A DNA stretch of 64,000 bases. Source: Dermacentor variabilis. Its lineage: Eukaryota > Arthropoda > Arachnida > Ixodida > Ixodidae. Where the stretch lies: assembly GCF_050947875.1 (NCBI RefSeq), contig NC_134568.1, positions 249,878,767 through 249,942,766 on the forward strand, written 5' to 3'. Under the pieces are notes generated by a model. The model was given only the letters and a program-made list of their open reading frames with translations. It searched no databases and had not been told where the DNA came from. Positions 33,841-44,690 of the stretch are shown one piece after another; the first letter of the stretch is position 1; every line of letters starts with the position of its first letter. The position numbers were made by a program, and so were the translations under genes.

Positions 33841-34761
33841 CATCATCATCATCATCATCAGCCTGGTTACGCCCACTGCAGGGCAAAGGCCTCTCCCATA
33901 CTTCTCCAACTACCCCGGTAATGTACTAATTGTGGCCATGTTGTCCCTGCAAACTTCTTAATCTCATCCGACCACCTAACTTTCTGCCGCCCTCTGCTAC
34001 GCTTCCCTTCCCTTGGAATCCAGTCCGTAACCCTTAACGACCATCGGTTATCTTCCCTCCTCATTACATGTCCTGCCCATGCCCCCCATTTCTTTTTCTT
34101 GATTTCAACTAAGATATCATTAACTCGCGTTTGTTCCCTCACCCAATCTGCTCTTTTCTTATCCCTTAATGTTACACCCATCATTTTTCTTTCCATAGCT
34201 CGTTGCGTCATCCTCAATTTAAGTAGAACCCTTTTCGTAAGCCTCCAGGTTTCTGCCCCGTACGTGAATACTGGTAAGACACAGCTGTTATATACTTTTC
34301 TCTTGAGGGATAATGGCAACCTGCTGTTCATGATCTGAGAATGCCTGCCAAACGCACCGCAGCCCATTCTTATTCTTCTGATTATTTCAATCTCACGATC
34401 CGCATCCGCAGTCACTACCTGTCCTATATAGATGTATTCCCTTACCACTTCCAGTGCCTCGCTACCTATCGTAAACTGCTGTTCTCTTCCGAGACTGTTA
34501 AACATTACTTTAGTTTTCTGCAGATTAATTTTTAGACCCACCCTTCGGCTTTGCCTCTCCAGGTCAGTGAGCATGCATTGCAGTTGGTCCCCTGAGTTAC
34601 TAAGCAAGGCAATATCATCAGCGAATCGCAAGTTACTAAGGTAGTCTCCATTAACTCTTATCCCCAATTCTTCCCAATACACGTCTCTGAATACCTCCTG
34701 TAAACACGCTGTGAATAGCATTGGAGAGATCGTATGCTATCGTATGCGTATGAGAGATCGT
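33841..34761 (-). mobile_element. RTE-clade LINE, copy 2 (5'-truncated)
   Basis: The minus-strand frame 34721-33867 starts within the RT palm (MLFTACLQEVFRDVYWEELG), includes FADDIALL and ends LVHYRGSWRSMGEAFALQWA, almost the same as copy 1. The tail is a CAT/ATG repeat at 33841-33860. Exact 10-bp direct repeats TTTCCTCTGT flank it at 33831-33840 and 34762-34771, so both ends are fixed. About 25 bp at the 5' end (34735-34761) is scrambled, with repeated ATCGTATG and GAGAGATCG strings. Confidence 0.92.
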
Positions 34762-34771
34762 TTCCTCTGTA

Positions 34772-36030
34772 CATAAGGACAATTTTACAAGTCAGTGTTG
34801 CCGCAAATTATACGAAAAATTTTATATATTAATCTTGAGGCATAACGCGCATGTCCTTTATATCAAAGCTTAAGCATACTTTCCGCCCAGTCAAACAACT
34901 TAATAAGGCGCTTTGTGTTCCGGCGTAGTGGGCTGATAAGGCCGGTGAACGAAAGTTTCTTGGGGCCGCACTCTCGCTGCTGTTATTGCACGAGCGAAAC
35001 AGTCTATAATGAAACATGGATAACTTCGGGGCTACAATAAATACGACGTGGTGCGAGGAACTTGGGCAGCAATAATAATAATCTCAGCGCAAATGTTTGC
35101 AAATGCCATTCTGAAGTTAACCAAATATCGGTGGGCCTCGGTAAAACCACAAATGAAGTAGCGCATGGTGACATGGATGGGGCCTGAAGTCGACTTGAGT
35201 ATACAGAGCAAAATTAGTCTTGAGGACAGACTTAGCAACAAGGAATGAAGAAATGGACAGCTAGAATGTGCGAATAGCTCACGAATATCGCAAATACCTT
35301 CTGAGTACCGCAGAAGCGTGGACACGAGAATGGAAGAAAATGTCAAGAAAGTAGGCAACCAAGTACAAGGTAATGAAACTAGACAACCTGAGGTCATTAA
35401 AAAGAAAGTGAGAGAAACAGAGAGGGTAAATTGTGTGCAAAGGATGGAAACAAAAACGTCCATGGAGGTTCGCAAATACAATAAGCAAGGGATCAGGAGA
35501 GAAAATCTGCACGGTAACACAAAGCGCAAGGCCTTGCTGTATGAGAACTGAGGACAAAAACACACAGGAGCCAATTGTCGCAACAGAATGACGCATGTGT
35601 TTGCTGGGGCAAAAGCCTGGAGACGACTCGGCGGTACTGTAATGAAATGCCAATGTATTCACCCCGCAAGGACTGTAAGGAACGTCCACCTTCCAGAAGC
35701 GCTGGGATTCAAAAGCTGATGGGAGCGTTGAACTGGGCAGCGGTCGAGATAAGCAGGAGTCGGTCTGAGTTCTGGTCAAAAGAAAAAAAAAATGCAGGGA
35801 AGAGATCAACGAAGCCGGGGTCGTTACAGGCACAGGTAGCTGTAGAGGTACAAGTTGTAGAGGTACAAGTTTTAATGAAGATATATATCAAGGAGAGATG
35901 GGCAATAGATGTAGTAAAGTCTGTATAGCTCAAGTAGGCTAGGTGACTGTTTGTGGCCGCCCAGTTTTAAATGGGGTGTCAATAGAAAGCATCATCATCC
36001 ATAGGGTGTCTCGATAGAAGAGACGCGATA
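34772..36030. other. Unassigned accessory DNA
   Basis: A 183-codon minus-strand frame (35583-35032) and plus-strand frames near 35318-35551 occur in a purine-skewed stretch (AGAAA/GGAA-rich). No motif was recognised on either strand. It may be a decayed mobile element. Confidence 0.35.
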
Positions 36031-36038
36031 CTATCGAG

Positions 36039-36225
36039 CAGTGGCGTAGCTAGGTCGTCTGGCACCCGGGGCTCATACGTCTTCTTTGTCACCCCTCCCC
36101 CCCCCTCCACTGGTGTAGCCGGCGGAAAGAGGGGTGTCTTCACACGTATATGACACCCCCCCCCCACTAGCCCCCATGCACCCGGGGCCCACGGCCCCCC
36201 GGCCCCCCCTGTTGCTACGCCACTG
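36039..36225. mobile_element. hAT-type MITE, 187 bp
   Basis: Both ends are CAGTGGCGTAGC in inverted orientation (36039-36050 and 36214-36225). The flanks are an exact 8-bp direct repeat CTATCGAG (36031-36038 and 36226-36233). An 8-bp duplication and CAG...CTG ends fit the hAT superfamily. The interior is C/G-run rich and too short to code. Confidence 0.88.
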
Positions 36226-36233
36226 CTATCGAG

Positions 36234-36991
36234 GTACGTACTTTATTTCCCCGCCGCCTGAAGGTTCGGGGCGCGTTCGTGGCCGAAGTCTAGAGTGCCT
36301 CAATGCGCACCTCCTCCTCGCTCCGCCGGCGGGCGAGGAGGACATCGATGCCCCCCACCGAAGTCCGCTGTGCCTGCCTTGTCGAGATGCGCCGTTTCGT
36401 CTTGCGGGATCACCGAAGCGTCGCTTGGACAGAGAAACCCACAGTGCATGGGATCTGCATGATTTTAAAGCAAATGGCCGGAGGTGTACGTAGCCTCCGT
36501 AGAGTAAACGAGTGAAGAAGAAAGCGCAGGTGCGCAGCCGCTGTCATGCCATCGTCGTCATGCTGTCGTCATGCCACCGTCGTCGTCGCGGCGCCGCCAT
36601 CGTCACTGTCACGCTATCATGCCGTCTACGAAAACATGCCGACAATAATTTTTGCCGTCATCATCAAACAGCGTTATCGACGTCAGCAGTGTACTTCGGA
36701 GGTATTGTGTGCGTTATTTGATTTGCGGTCTGCATAAGGTCTTCGCGTGTACTTCGACAGTCATTTTCGATGGTTTCTGCAACAGTTTTTTTGTTTGATT
36801 TATAGGTGCAAACACTGCAACTTAAATATTGTCACAGTCGGTAATGTGTGAAGAAGAGGACTATGATGGTGGCCTGAGAGACGACGAGGAAGAGGGTAGT
36901 TTTTTATCGCTGCTCTATCGCGGGCTTGTTGGCCCAGCCATTATAAAGGCCATCTGTAAACAGGCGCACGCTTCTTCCTTTAGGCTGCTGA
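36234..36991. other. GC-rich stretch with trinucleotide tracts
   Basis: Contains imperfect GTC/ATG trinucleotide tracts at 36540-36620 and a GC-rich block at 36260-36400 resembling the one near 53.5 kb (GACATCGATG/GACATCGAGG context). No gene recognised. Confidence 0.4.
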
Positions 36992-37186
36992 GCACGAGGT
37001 CGCGGGATCGAATCCCGGCCACGGCGGCCGCATTTCGATGGGGGCGAAATGCGAAAACACCCGTGTACTTAGATTTAGGTGCACGTTAAAGAACCCCAGG
37101 TGGTCGAAATTTCCGGAGTCCTCCACTACGGCGTGCCTCATAATCAGAAAGTGGTTTTGGCACGTAAAACCCCATAATTTAATTAA
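36992..37186 (+). mobile_element. Ruka-like SINE, copy 3 (head truncated)
   Basis: Starts GGCTGCTGAGCACGAGGTCG, has the B box GGGATCGAATCCCGGCC, then the body GATGGGGGCGAAATGCGAAA, TTAGATTTAGGTGCACG, GGAGTCCTCCACTACGGCG and GTTTTGGCACGTAAAACCCC, ending ATAATTTAATTAAAG. The A box is missing. It abuts the end of the I-like RNase H frame, so it may have inserted there or mark a deletion edge. Confidence 0.85.
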
Positions 37187-37930
37187 AGTTTATACATGGG
37201 TCTATAAAGTATAACTCCGAGTTTTTAGTTTGCTGATCAAACCAGGTAGTTTTGCTGAGGCGACAAGAAAGCTGTCTCAGGAGCAGACGGACCTCACTAC
37301 GCAATAGAGGAAGATTGGTTGCCTCCCCGTTATTGTGCGCCCGATTCGCAGCTGCGTCCGCTGCAGTATTACCAGGAATATTGCAGTGCCCAGGTATCCA
37401 CTGTAATGCAATTACGTGGTTCATTGCGCTTGCTTTTGTAAGTTCTTTGAGTGTCTCATACAATAGCAAAGTGTTCAAAGAATTTTTCTTATTGCTCTGT
37501 AGTAATGTGAGAGCGGCTTGCTAATCGCTAAAGATAACCCATTTTTGCGAATGTTTTTTTGATGTTATGAAACGCAAAGCACGCAGGATTGCAAACAGTT
37601 CTGCCACGGTGGAACATGTCTCTCGGGATAATTTGAATGTTTGCTCAAGCGCTAAATGTGGAATGGCGAATGCTGAAGTCGAGGAATTTTTATGACACGA
37701 ACCATCTGTATAAACGTGGATGTACTGGGGATATAAAGAGTAAATTTGGAAGAGTGCCAGTTGTTGTGCAGCTACTATGAACATGTCTCTCTTAGATATA
37801 ATCCCGTCAACCGATATTTCTATTTTAGGACATGTTAACATCCAGGGAGGGTAACAAACATCCACTTTGCATAATTCAAATCTTGGTAATAATGCTTTAT
37901 GTTCTCGAACAACATCGTGAACTTTGCTTT
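37186..37930 (-). pseudogene. I-like ORF2: RNase H domain
   Basis: Reads VCYPPWMLTCPKIEISVDGI, then RNase H motifs YIHVYTDGSC (Asp), TVAELFAILRAL (Glu), WVIFSD (Asp) and QWIPGHCNIPGNTAADAAAN (His/Asp). All catalytic positions are present. A TAG codon at 37521-37523 directly after FSD takes the place of a residue (usually Ser before QAAL). The frame ends at ELYFIDPCINFN next to the SINE. Confidence 0.82.
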
Positions 37931-38350
37931 TGTTTCAGGTCAGGTCAGGTCAGTTTATTTCCTTAAAGGCCCCTTTATCAGGGGTGTTACATAAGGGGTG
38001 GGGTATCTTGTAACAAAAATTCAACATGATAACAAACGAAACATTTGAAAAGTGGTAGATACTTTGTACAAACAAGTGCTACTCGTGTCAAATTGTCAAT
38101 TAGAATAAAAAAGCAACAGTTAATTTGGCCGAAGAGAAGAAACAGTGGTAATGGACAAGTAATTTCAGTAACTAGTGTAACATCTGAAAAAAGGTAGATA
38201 CATTGCATACAATCAAAAACGTACAGTAGGTGATGAATTTGTACAAAATGGTAATTAATTTGACAAAATAGAAGCAACCTCAGCAATAAACACATGGTGA
38301 TTATTTGTATATACAACATGGTGGGGAAGGGCATTCCAATCAGTTGCTGT

Positions 38351-39489
38351 TCACGAAAAAAAAAAGAAGCAGAGAAGGTAGTTGTGTGTGAGCGTGGTTT
38401 TAAAACTTGGATGACGAGCGCGTTGCGATATTCTTGCGGGTGGAATGATGTATGGCTCACGATTAAGGGAACTGTAGAAAAACTTATGAAAGAGAGCAAC
38501 GCTGGCTATCTTACGGCGGTGCGAGAGAGACTGTAGCTCAGATTTCTCTTTTAAAGACGATATGCTTACGTCATATGAGTAGGATGAATGAATGTATCTT
38601 ACCGCACGATTTTGGAAGCGCTCAAGTGCGTTAACGGGATATTTTTGATATGGGTTCCAGATTGGCGACGCATATTCGACTTTAGGCCTCATAAGTGATT
38701 TGTACGCCGCAAGTCTGACATCCTGAGGCGCATGACGCAAGTGGCGCCTCATAAATCCGAGTGTTTTGTTCGCCGATGATACTATGGTGTTGATATGCGT
38801 GCCCCAGTTAAGATCACAGGAAATTATGACGCCTAGGTACTTGAATGATTTTACTGTTTCAATCTGATTGTTGGCTATTGTGTAAGAAGGAAAGAAGGGT
38901 GTACGACTACGGGTGAATGACATATGTTTACATTTTTTGGGATTAAGAGTCATTAGCCAATGGGCACACCAGGACTGTACATGGTTGAGATTTTGTTGCA
39001 AATTATCTCCATGAGTGTCATTGTTAATGGTATGATAAAGCACGCAGTCATCGGCGAACATCCGAATTTTGCAAGTTACATGAAGGGGTAAGTCATTGAT
39101 GTATATTAAAAATAGAAGTGGTCCAAGAACAGACCCCTGAGGGACACCTTATGATAACGGGAGGTTGACGGAGGACTGGTCGTTGATAGTAACAAATTGC
39201 TCGCGGTTAGTGAGGAACGTTTCTAGCCATTTTAATACATCCATGTCTAAATTCAAGAAAAAAGTTTATGTAATAAGTGACGGTGAGGGACTTTGTCAAA
39301 AGCTTTTTCATAGTCGAGGAAGATAGCATCAGTTTGTTTATTACAGTCAAGATTCGTATGAAGGTCGTGAAGGAAAAGAGCTAGTTGGGTCTTGCAAGAA
39401 AAGCCCTTACGAAATCCATGCTGAGCAGGATGAAAAAAATTGTTGGCGTCTAAATGGTCCATGATGAGTGAGTAAATGACGTGCTCCAT
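38351..39489 (-). pseudogene. CR1-like RT palm and C terminus, frameshifted
   Basis: 39489-39253 encodes IMDHLDANNFFHPAQHGFRK and FLDYEKAFDKVPH. After a frame break and a TAA next to GVPQGSVLGPLLFLIYINDL (about 39155-39090), 39061-38351 encodes MFADDCVLYH, FKYLGVIISCDLNW, PKVEYASPIWNPY and the C-terminal tail. The 38351 end comes from slippage in a T/A run. Confidence 0.8.
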
Positions 39490-39589
39490 TATTTTACATG
39501 GAAGGCTTGTTAAGTAGATGGGGCGATAATTTAGTGGGTTATTCCTGTTGCCTCCCTTGTAGATAGGAGTGACCTTTCCTACTTTACGC

Positions 39590-41636
39590 TCATAAGGGAT
39601 GTAACCTGTTAAAAGTGACTGAGAAAATAAGAAAACACAAAAATGCGGCTGAGATATGCTTAGTATTTTTTAACAGTTTCGTGTTAATACCATCGACACC
39701 GGTGGATGAAGATAGTTTGAGGGTATCAATTATTTTGGAGATACCATCTACAGAGAACGCGATGGCCGGCATTACGGATACTATGTTACTAGACATTAAC
39801 GGTAGGGGAGAACTAGTATCTTTAGTAAAAACTGAGGCGAAGGCATCGTTGAACGAAATGGCGCAGTCGGTATCAGTCATGTCTCCAGAATCGTCAGCGA
39901 GAGTTATGGCGCGAGTTTGAGGGGGGTTTATTACTTCCCAGAATTTCTTGGGGTTGTCTCTGAGTATTTTCGGTAGATCGATGTTAAAGAAAGTGTGCTT
40001 GGCGCTGCGAACAGCGGATAAGTACATTTTTTCGGCAGAATAATACTTTTCCCATGAGTTAGGATTTGTACTTTGCTTGGCAGATCGAAAAAGTCTTTTT
40101 TTCTTATTTTCTAGTCGCTTTACATGGTTAGTGAACCATGGGTTCCGACGGTTTGGACGGAGGGTAATTTTCGGTATGTGTTTGTCAGCTAATTCAATAA
40201 TTTTAGTTTTAAACAGCGTCCAATTTGTACGAGTGGTTCGCTCGTAAAATCTTGATTGAAAGTGTGGTAGAAAGGCAGTCAGTTCGTCATTAATCGCTTC
40301 GAAGTTTCCTTTATCGTACAGGCTGATAGTTTTGCGATATGTTGCACGTGGTGGTGCGGAAAAGAAAAAGGTAGCGTGAAGAACTTTGCGGTCGCTGATA
40401 GCAGGAAGGAAGGTTAATGATGATAAGCTGTCGGGGTGATTAGTTAGTATAAGATCTAAGATGTTCGCACAGTCAAGCGATACACGTGTTGGTTCAGAAA
40501 CAAGCTGTGAAAGATTAAAGTTCAAACAGACATCGGTGAAGTCTCTAGCTTCAGCATTAGTTGATGCCGCTGAAGATGGGTCATGCCAGTCAATACCAGG
40601 AAAGTTAAAGTCACCGAATAAAATAATATGAGCGTTAGGATGTGCGGCAGTAACCTGGCATAAAATGCTGTTTAATTTTCCAGGGAAATCAGGGCTGTTA
40701 ACAGGTGGTCGATAACAAACACCCAGCAGGACAGCCTGTGGAAAAGAGCGGATAAGTAGCCAGGCTATCTCAAGGCCAGTAGGAGGCGCGATTGGTGTAC
40801 AGGGCAATTGCTTGCTAAATGCTATAAGAACCCCCCCTCCTCGCCTTCCTTGGCCGTCACAGCGATGAACTTCGAAGTTTGACAAGTCGGATAATACCTC
40901 ATTATCACTGATCTCCGATGTTAGCCATGTTTCTGTTAAAATAAGTAAATTACTGCCTGATGAAGAAACGAGACTTGATATGTCTTCGCGTTTGGGAAGA
41001 AAACTACGGGCGTTAGTGGAAATGGCAGATAAAGAAAGATTATTCGTTGTGGTGATGTGGCGAGGGTTAAGCGAACCTCTATTGCACTTTGATTGCTGGT
41101 GAATCTCCTTTACGGTTTTAGATGATTCATCATATTCGTAGCGTTTGGATCCTATGACAAGTGTTTTGAAACGTAGCTTGAAAGGTGTTGCTTTGCTTTT
41201 GCCGAAAAGAACAAGATGTTTGCGGGCATTTCGAACAGCGGGTGAAAAGTCCTCGCCAATACTGCAGTTACTCCCCTTTAACTTGCGACCATTAGACAAG
41301 ACCAATTCTTTTGTTTTATAGAATGCAAACTTGGCAATGATGGGACGGTTACGGCCTGGTGAATAGCGTCCTAGCCGGTGTGCACGCTCAATTTCTTTTG
41401 GGTCGAGGCTTATGTTCATGTGCTCTTGAATGTTGTCAATAAATAGTTTTTCCGATTGCGCAAAGGTTTCAGGAGGGTTAGGGTCAGGAATGCCATACAA
41501 TATTAGGTTGCTTCTGCGTGAACGGTTGTCAGCATCCTCTATGCGGCTCTCTAGGCTAGATACTAGGCGACCAGTTTCAGAGGTAGTAGCGTACACAGTT
41601 TCTAATTCGCTTCGCAGGGGTATCAGTGCCTGGTAG
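39590..41636 (-). pseudogene. CR1-like polyprotein: coiled coil, endonuclease, RT start
   Basis: The frame continues in from the interrupted element, so no native start is present. Domains in order: a coiled-coil/transposase-22-like segment, an APE endonuclease (SAISTNARSFLPKRED, LLILTETWL, VLLGVCYRPPV, HIILFGDFNFPGIDW, NILDLILTNHP), the linker and RT motif 0-1 (SSSTGVDGINTKLLKN). The catalytic His of SDH is Arg. The frame is lost near 39600 in the segment that relatives read as GYIPYEWKVGKVTPIYK. Confidence 0.82.
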
Positions 41637-41642
41637 TGTTTC

Positions 41643-43504
41643 CTTCTGTAAGCGCGAGGTTTAATAGATGCTTCTCGTGTTGGGTTAAGATGCGATAAAT
41701 ATGTCGGCATGTTTCAACCGTTCGTATGACTGGAAATGGTGGGTGACGAGCTTCTGCAGTTACTAAAGAACTCGAGGTAGCCTGCGGAACCCCAAGACAT
41801 ACTCGCAGCCCTCTTGCCAGTAAACGTTGAAGACGTTCCTCAGAAGTTTGCGATAAACCATGGAGAATAGGTGTCGAGTAAGCAATTCTTTGTTTTATGA
41901 GTACATTATGAACCTGTAGTAGTGAAGAGACTGATCCCCCCCACGTTGTGCCAGCGAGTCGCCGAAGTACGTTTATTACTGCAATGGTCTGCTTTTCAAT
42001 TGCGCGGATGTGTGAAGCCCATGTTAGCTGGCGGTCAAGAATAACTCCAAGAAATTTATGCTCTTTCACAGACACCAAAGTTTGCCCATGAAGCGTAAGT
42101 TGGAAATTATTCAGCTGTCGTCTAGTGAAAGGAAGTACGGCTGTCTTTGCGTATGAAAGACTCATGCCTCTTTCTTTTAAAAATGTGTCGATACTATCAA
42201 GACCCTCTTGCAACGTTCTTTGAATGTCTTGTATATGAGATCCAGAGGCCCATATGCAGATGTCATCTGCGTACAGCGAATACTGTAGACCAGACGGGAG
42301 TTTTAGTGGCAAGGCTGCCATGACACAGTTGAATAAAAATGGACTGAGAACAATGCCCTGCGGAACGCCTTGCGTGATGCTGTGATAATTACTCTCTTCT
42401 TCGATTGTTTCCATAAATATTTTTCTGTCTTTCAAGAAATTTGATACCCATCGCAGTGCTCGATCGTGTAGGCCAAGCTCTAACATGCCAGCAAGGATGT
42501 GTATGTGACTTAGCGTCGAATGCTCTTTGAATGTCTAAAAATACTGCTACTGTCACATTTCCGCAACTACGTTCATGTTCGACGCATGTGACAATGTCTA
42601 ATACTGAATCCATTGTACATATATTTTGTCGAAAACCGGTCATGTAATTGGAAAACACATATGTGTGTTCACACCACCACTGCAGTCGGTGGTCTATCAT
42701 CTTCTCCATTAGTTTGGAAGAACAGCTTGTGAGACTGACGGGTCGGTAGGAGTCAAGGCAAAGGGGAGTCTTTGCTGGTTTTAGTACAGGAATTACCCGG
42801 GCTGATTTCCATGAATCTAGAAGAGTCTCTCTTATCCAGATATCATTAAATATCTCCAAAAGAGCCATTCTTCCTACTGGACCTAGGTTCTTTAACATCA
42901 TATACGTGACACCATCTGGGCCTGCGGTTGTCTTTGTGCGGCATGTCGAAAGAGCACATTTCAATTCATTTAGACTAAACTCACAGTCAAGTTGAGGATA
43001 TTGTGACATAAAGCACGCACGTACTTTATGTTCTGCTAGTGTTGTCGAACTTGTAAATTGTAGGCAAGTAAACGGAATTCCTGGTCTGGATATAAGTTGA
43101 CAGAATTCGTCAGCAACAGATGTTTCCGGAGTGCTTCGAGCTACGGCAAGGGCTCGGAAGGGATGGCTCTGGGTAACTGGACCACTAAAAGATCGGACAA
43201 CTGACCATATTCTGGAAACTGGAGTAAACGTAGACAACGACGCGCAGTATTCTCGCCACCTTCTCGTACCTAATTTTTGTAAGCGTCTGCGCGAAGTTGA
43301 CCGAACTTTCTGTGCCATCTTGTAGTCATCCAGCTTTCCACTGCGGCGGTAAGCCCGTTCTGCGCGTCTTCTAATTGCTCTTAGACATTCATATTCCCCG
43401 TAGACTGCAGCGTATTCATATGGAACAATGACTTGCTTTGTGCAAATCTCGTAAGACTCACACAATATATTTGCAAAACTTTGAAAGCTCGGATTTTCGC
43501 CCAA
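41643..43504 (-). pseudogene. I-like ORF2: reverse transcriptase domain
   Basis: Two overlapping frames (43504-42389 and 42486-41623). The first has DGVTYMMLKNLGP, LDSYRPVSLTSCSSKLMEK and VAVFLDIQRAFDA; a single-base shift near 42515 moves the rest to the second frame, which has ITQGVPQGIVLSPFLFN and the catalytic YADDICIW. Coding continues to 41643, where the CR1-like element was inserted, and resumes in the same frame at 37930. Confidence 0.85.
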
Positions 43505-43624
43505 TGAGTTACTTAAATGGTGACGAAAACTTCGCCAATTAGTATATTTTGAGTAGCGCCGGGTCCCCTCACTCCGTATGAGGCGATGTTTTACCAGGAT
43601 CGGAAAATGATCACTACCGTGCGT

Positions 43625-44239
43625 TTATATGTCCGTTGACCATTCAACGCCATCAAGAAGGTCTTGTGAGCAGAGCGTAACATCTATACAGCTTGAGTAA
43701 CGAAACCCCCGCAAGAACGTTGGAGAGCTGTCATTTAACACGATCAGATTACTTTTTTCTGCGGCAGACTCTATGATGCTTCCACAGGAATCGTTATATT
43801 CACTGCCCCAGATGACATTATGTGCGTTGAAGTCCCCACAAATCAGCACATGTGAGTTTGTGATACCAAACACATTCACCAAGCTGTCTAATGATATTTT
43901 GCTAGCACATTGTAGATAAAGACTGATCACTGTGACGCTTGTGTTTCTAAAAGATATCTTGCATGCTACGAACTCCGGTATGTTTAAATCGCTCGACTGT
44001 ATTAAATAGGACGGCAGGTCTTTTCTCACGCATAACATCGCTCTGGTACTTACAGCAATGCACGATGATTTATATATAACATAGTTTGAAAGACGAAAGT
44101 CATCTCTTACGCCTGCCTCCTGTATACACAGAACAGGAAAGTTATGTTGAGCTAGTAGTATGCGAAAATCAGCTGACTTATTTCGAAGGCTATTAGCATT
44201 CCACTGAAATACGAAAACATTGTTGTAACGATTATTCAT
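43625..44239 (-). pseudogene. I-like ORF2: APE-type endonuclease domain
   Basis: Starts at the ATG at 44239 and encodes an exonuclease III-like fold: QWNANSLRNKSADF (catalytic Asn), CIQEAG (Glu), LICGDFNAHNVIWGS (Asp/Asn) and CIDVTLCSQDL. The frame stops at 43625 just before the expected SDH motif; sequence to its left still reads GSDHFPILVKHRL in another frame. The enzyme would nick target DNA to prime reverse transcription. Confidence 0.8.
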
Positions 44240-44690
44240 TGTAAGCCTGCCGTGGAGCTGTTGGTGATTGTGGAAGCACCAACGATTCCATAGAAAGCAG
44301 TGCTTTTACCTCTGGTAGGTTGTTTGCTTGTGGAATGGCACTTCGAATTGCACGCAGAACTGTGAATAGCATGGGCAGGATCATCTGTGCTACGGGTAAA
44401 GTCGCGTAATCACCAAACGACGCTGAAGCTCCATGCGTGCTCGAAGTAGGTCGCTGATGAGTTGACTGAGATGGTCGCTGGGATGTCTGGTTTGGTTGAG
44501 GCGAATGCTGAGGTAGTCGCTCAGATGTTAGATGAGGTTGCTGTGTCAATGGCTGAGGGCGTTGCTGAGAAGGTCGGCGAACTTCACTCGAAGCCTGGGC
44601 AAGATGAGTAGCATTCTCTGAAGGTGGATCATGCCGCTCGCTGTCAGAAAGTTGTCGACCTGAGTGCTTTAGAGCTGTAGAATAGCTCAT
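44232..44690 (-). CDS. Pro/Gln-rich frame following I-like ORF1
   Basis: 152 codons starting at an ATG that overlaps the ORF1 stop (ATGA) and ending in a TAA that lies 5 bp inside the next frame. The middle is rich in Gln, Pro and Ser (RRPSQQRPQPLTQQ), followed by a hydrophobic helix-like end MILPMLFTVLRAIRSAIPQA. It is probably the natural C terminus of ORF1 separated by a one-base shift, but a separate coupled frame is possible. Confidence 0.5.
   Translation of the reverse strand: MSYSTALKHSGRQLSDSERHDPPSENATHLAQASSEVRRPSQQRPQPLTQQPHLTSERLPQHSPQPNQTSQRPSQSTHQRPTSSTHGASASFGDYATLPVAQMILPMLFTVLRAIRSAIPQANNLPEVKALLSMESLVLPQSPTAPRQAYNE

Larger units (their letters stand above)
37937..41636 (-). 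mobile_element. CR1-like LINE inserted in the I-like element
   Basis: 3.7 kb, flanked by the direct repeat TGTTTC (37931-37936 and 41637-41642). The main minus-strand frame runs to 39590 and covers the ORF1-type C-terminal domain (IEDADNRSRRSNLILYGIP, IERAHRLGRYSPGRNRPI), then an APE endonuclease (TETWL, GDFNFPGIDW) and the start of the RT. Shifted frames at 39489-39253 and 39061-38351 hold FLDYEKAFDKVPH and MFADDCVLYH. The last endonuclease motif is SDR instead of SDH. The 3' end has a 5-bp stem (37970-37984) and a CAGGT tail. Confidence 0.9.

Noticed and set aside
35032..35583. 183-codon minus-strand frame with a hydrophobic appearance
   Set aside because: Ser/Leu/Phe-rich translation of a purine-rich plus strand; no recognisable domain and no supporting splice sites.
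36992..37186. tRNA gene suggested by GGATCGAATCC and tRNA-like folding
   Set aside because: The sequence lacks a complete tRNA cloverleaf and continues into a shared SINE body with several copies in the window.
41623..41710. TGTTTCA at 41710 as the left edge of the CR1-like insertion
   Set aside because: It also matches the right flank, but I-like coding continues to about 41643 and only the TGTTTC at 41637 restores the frame.
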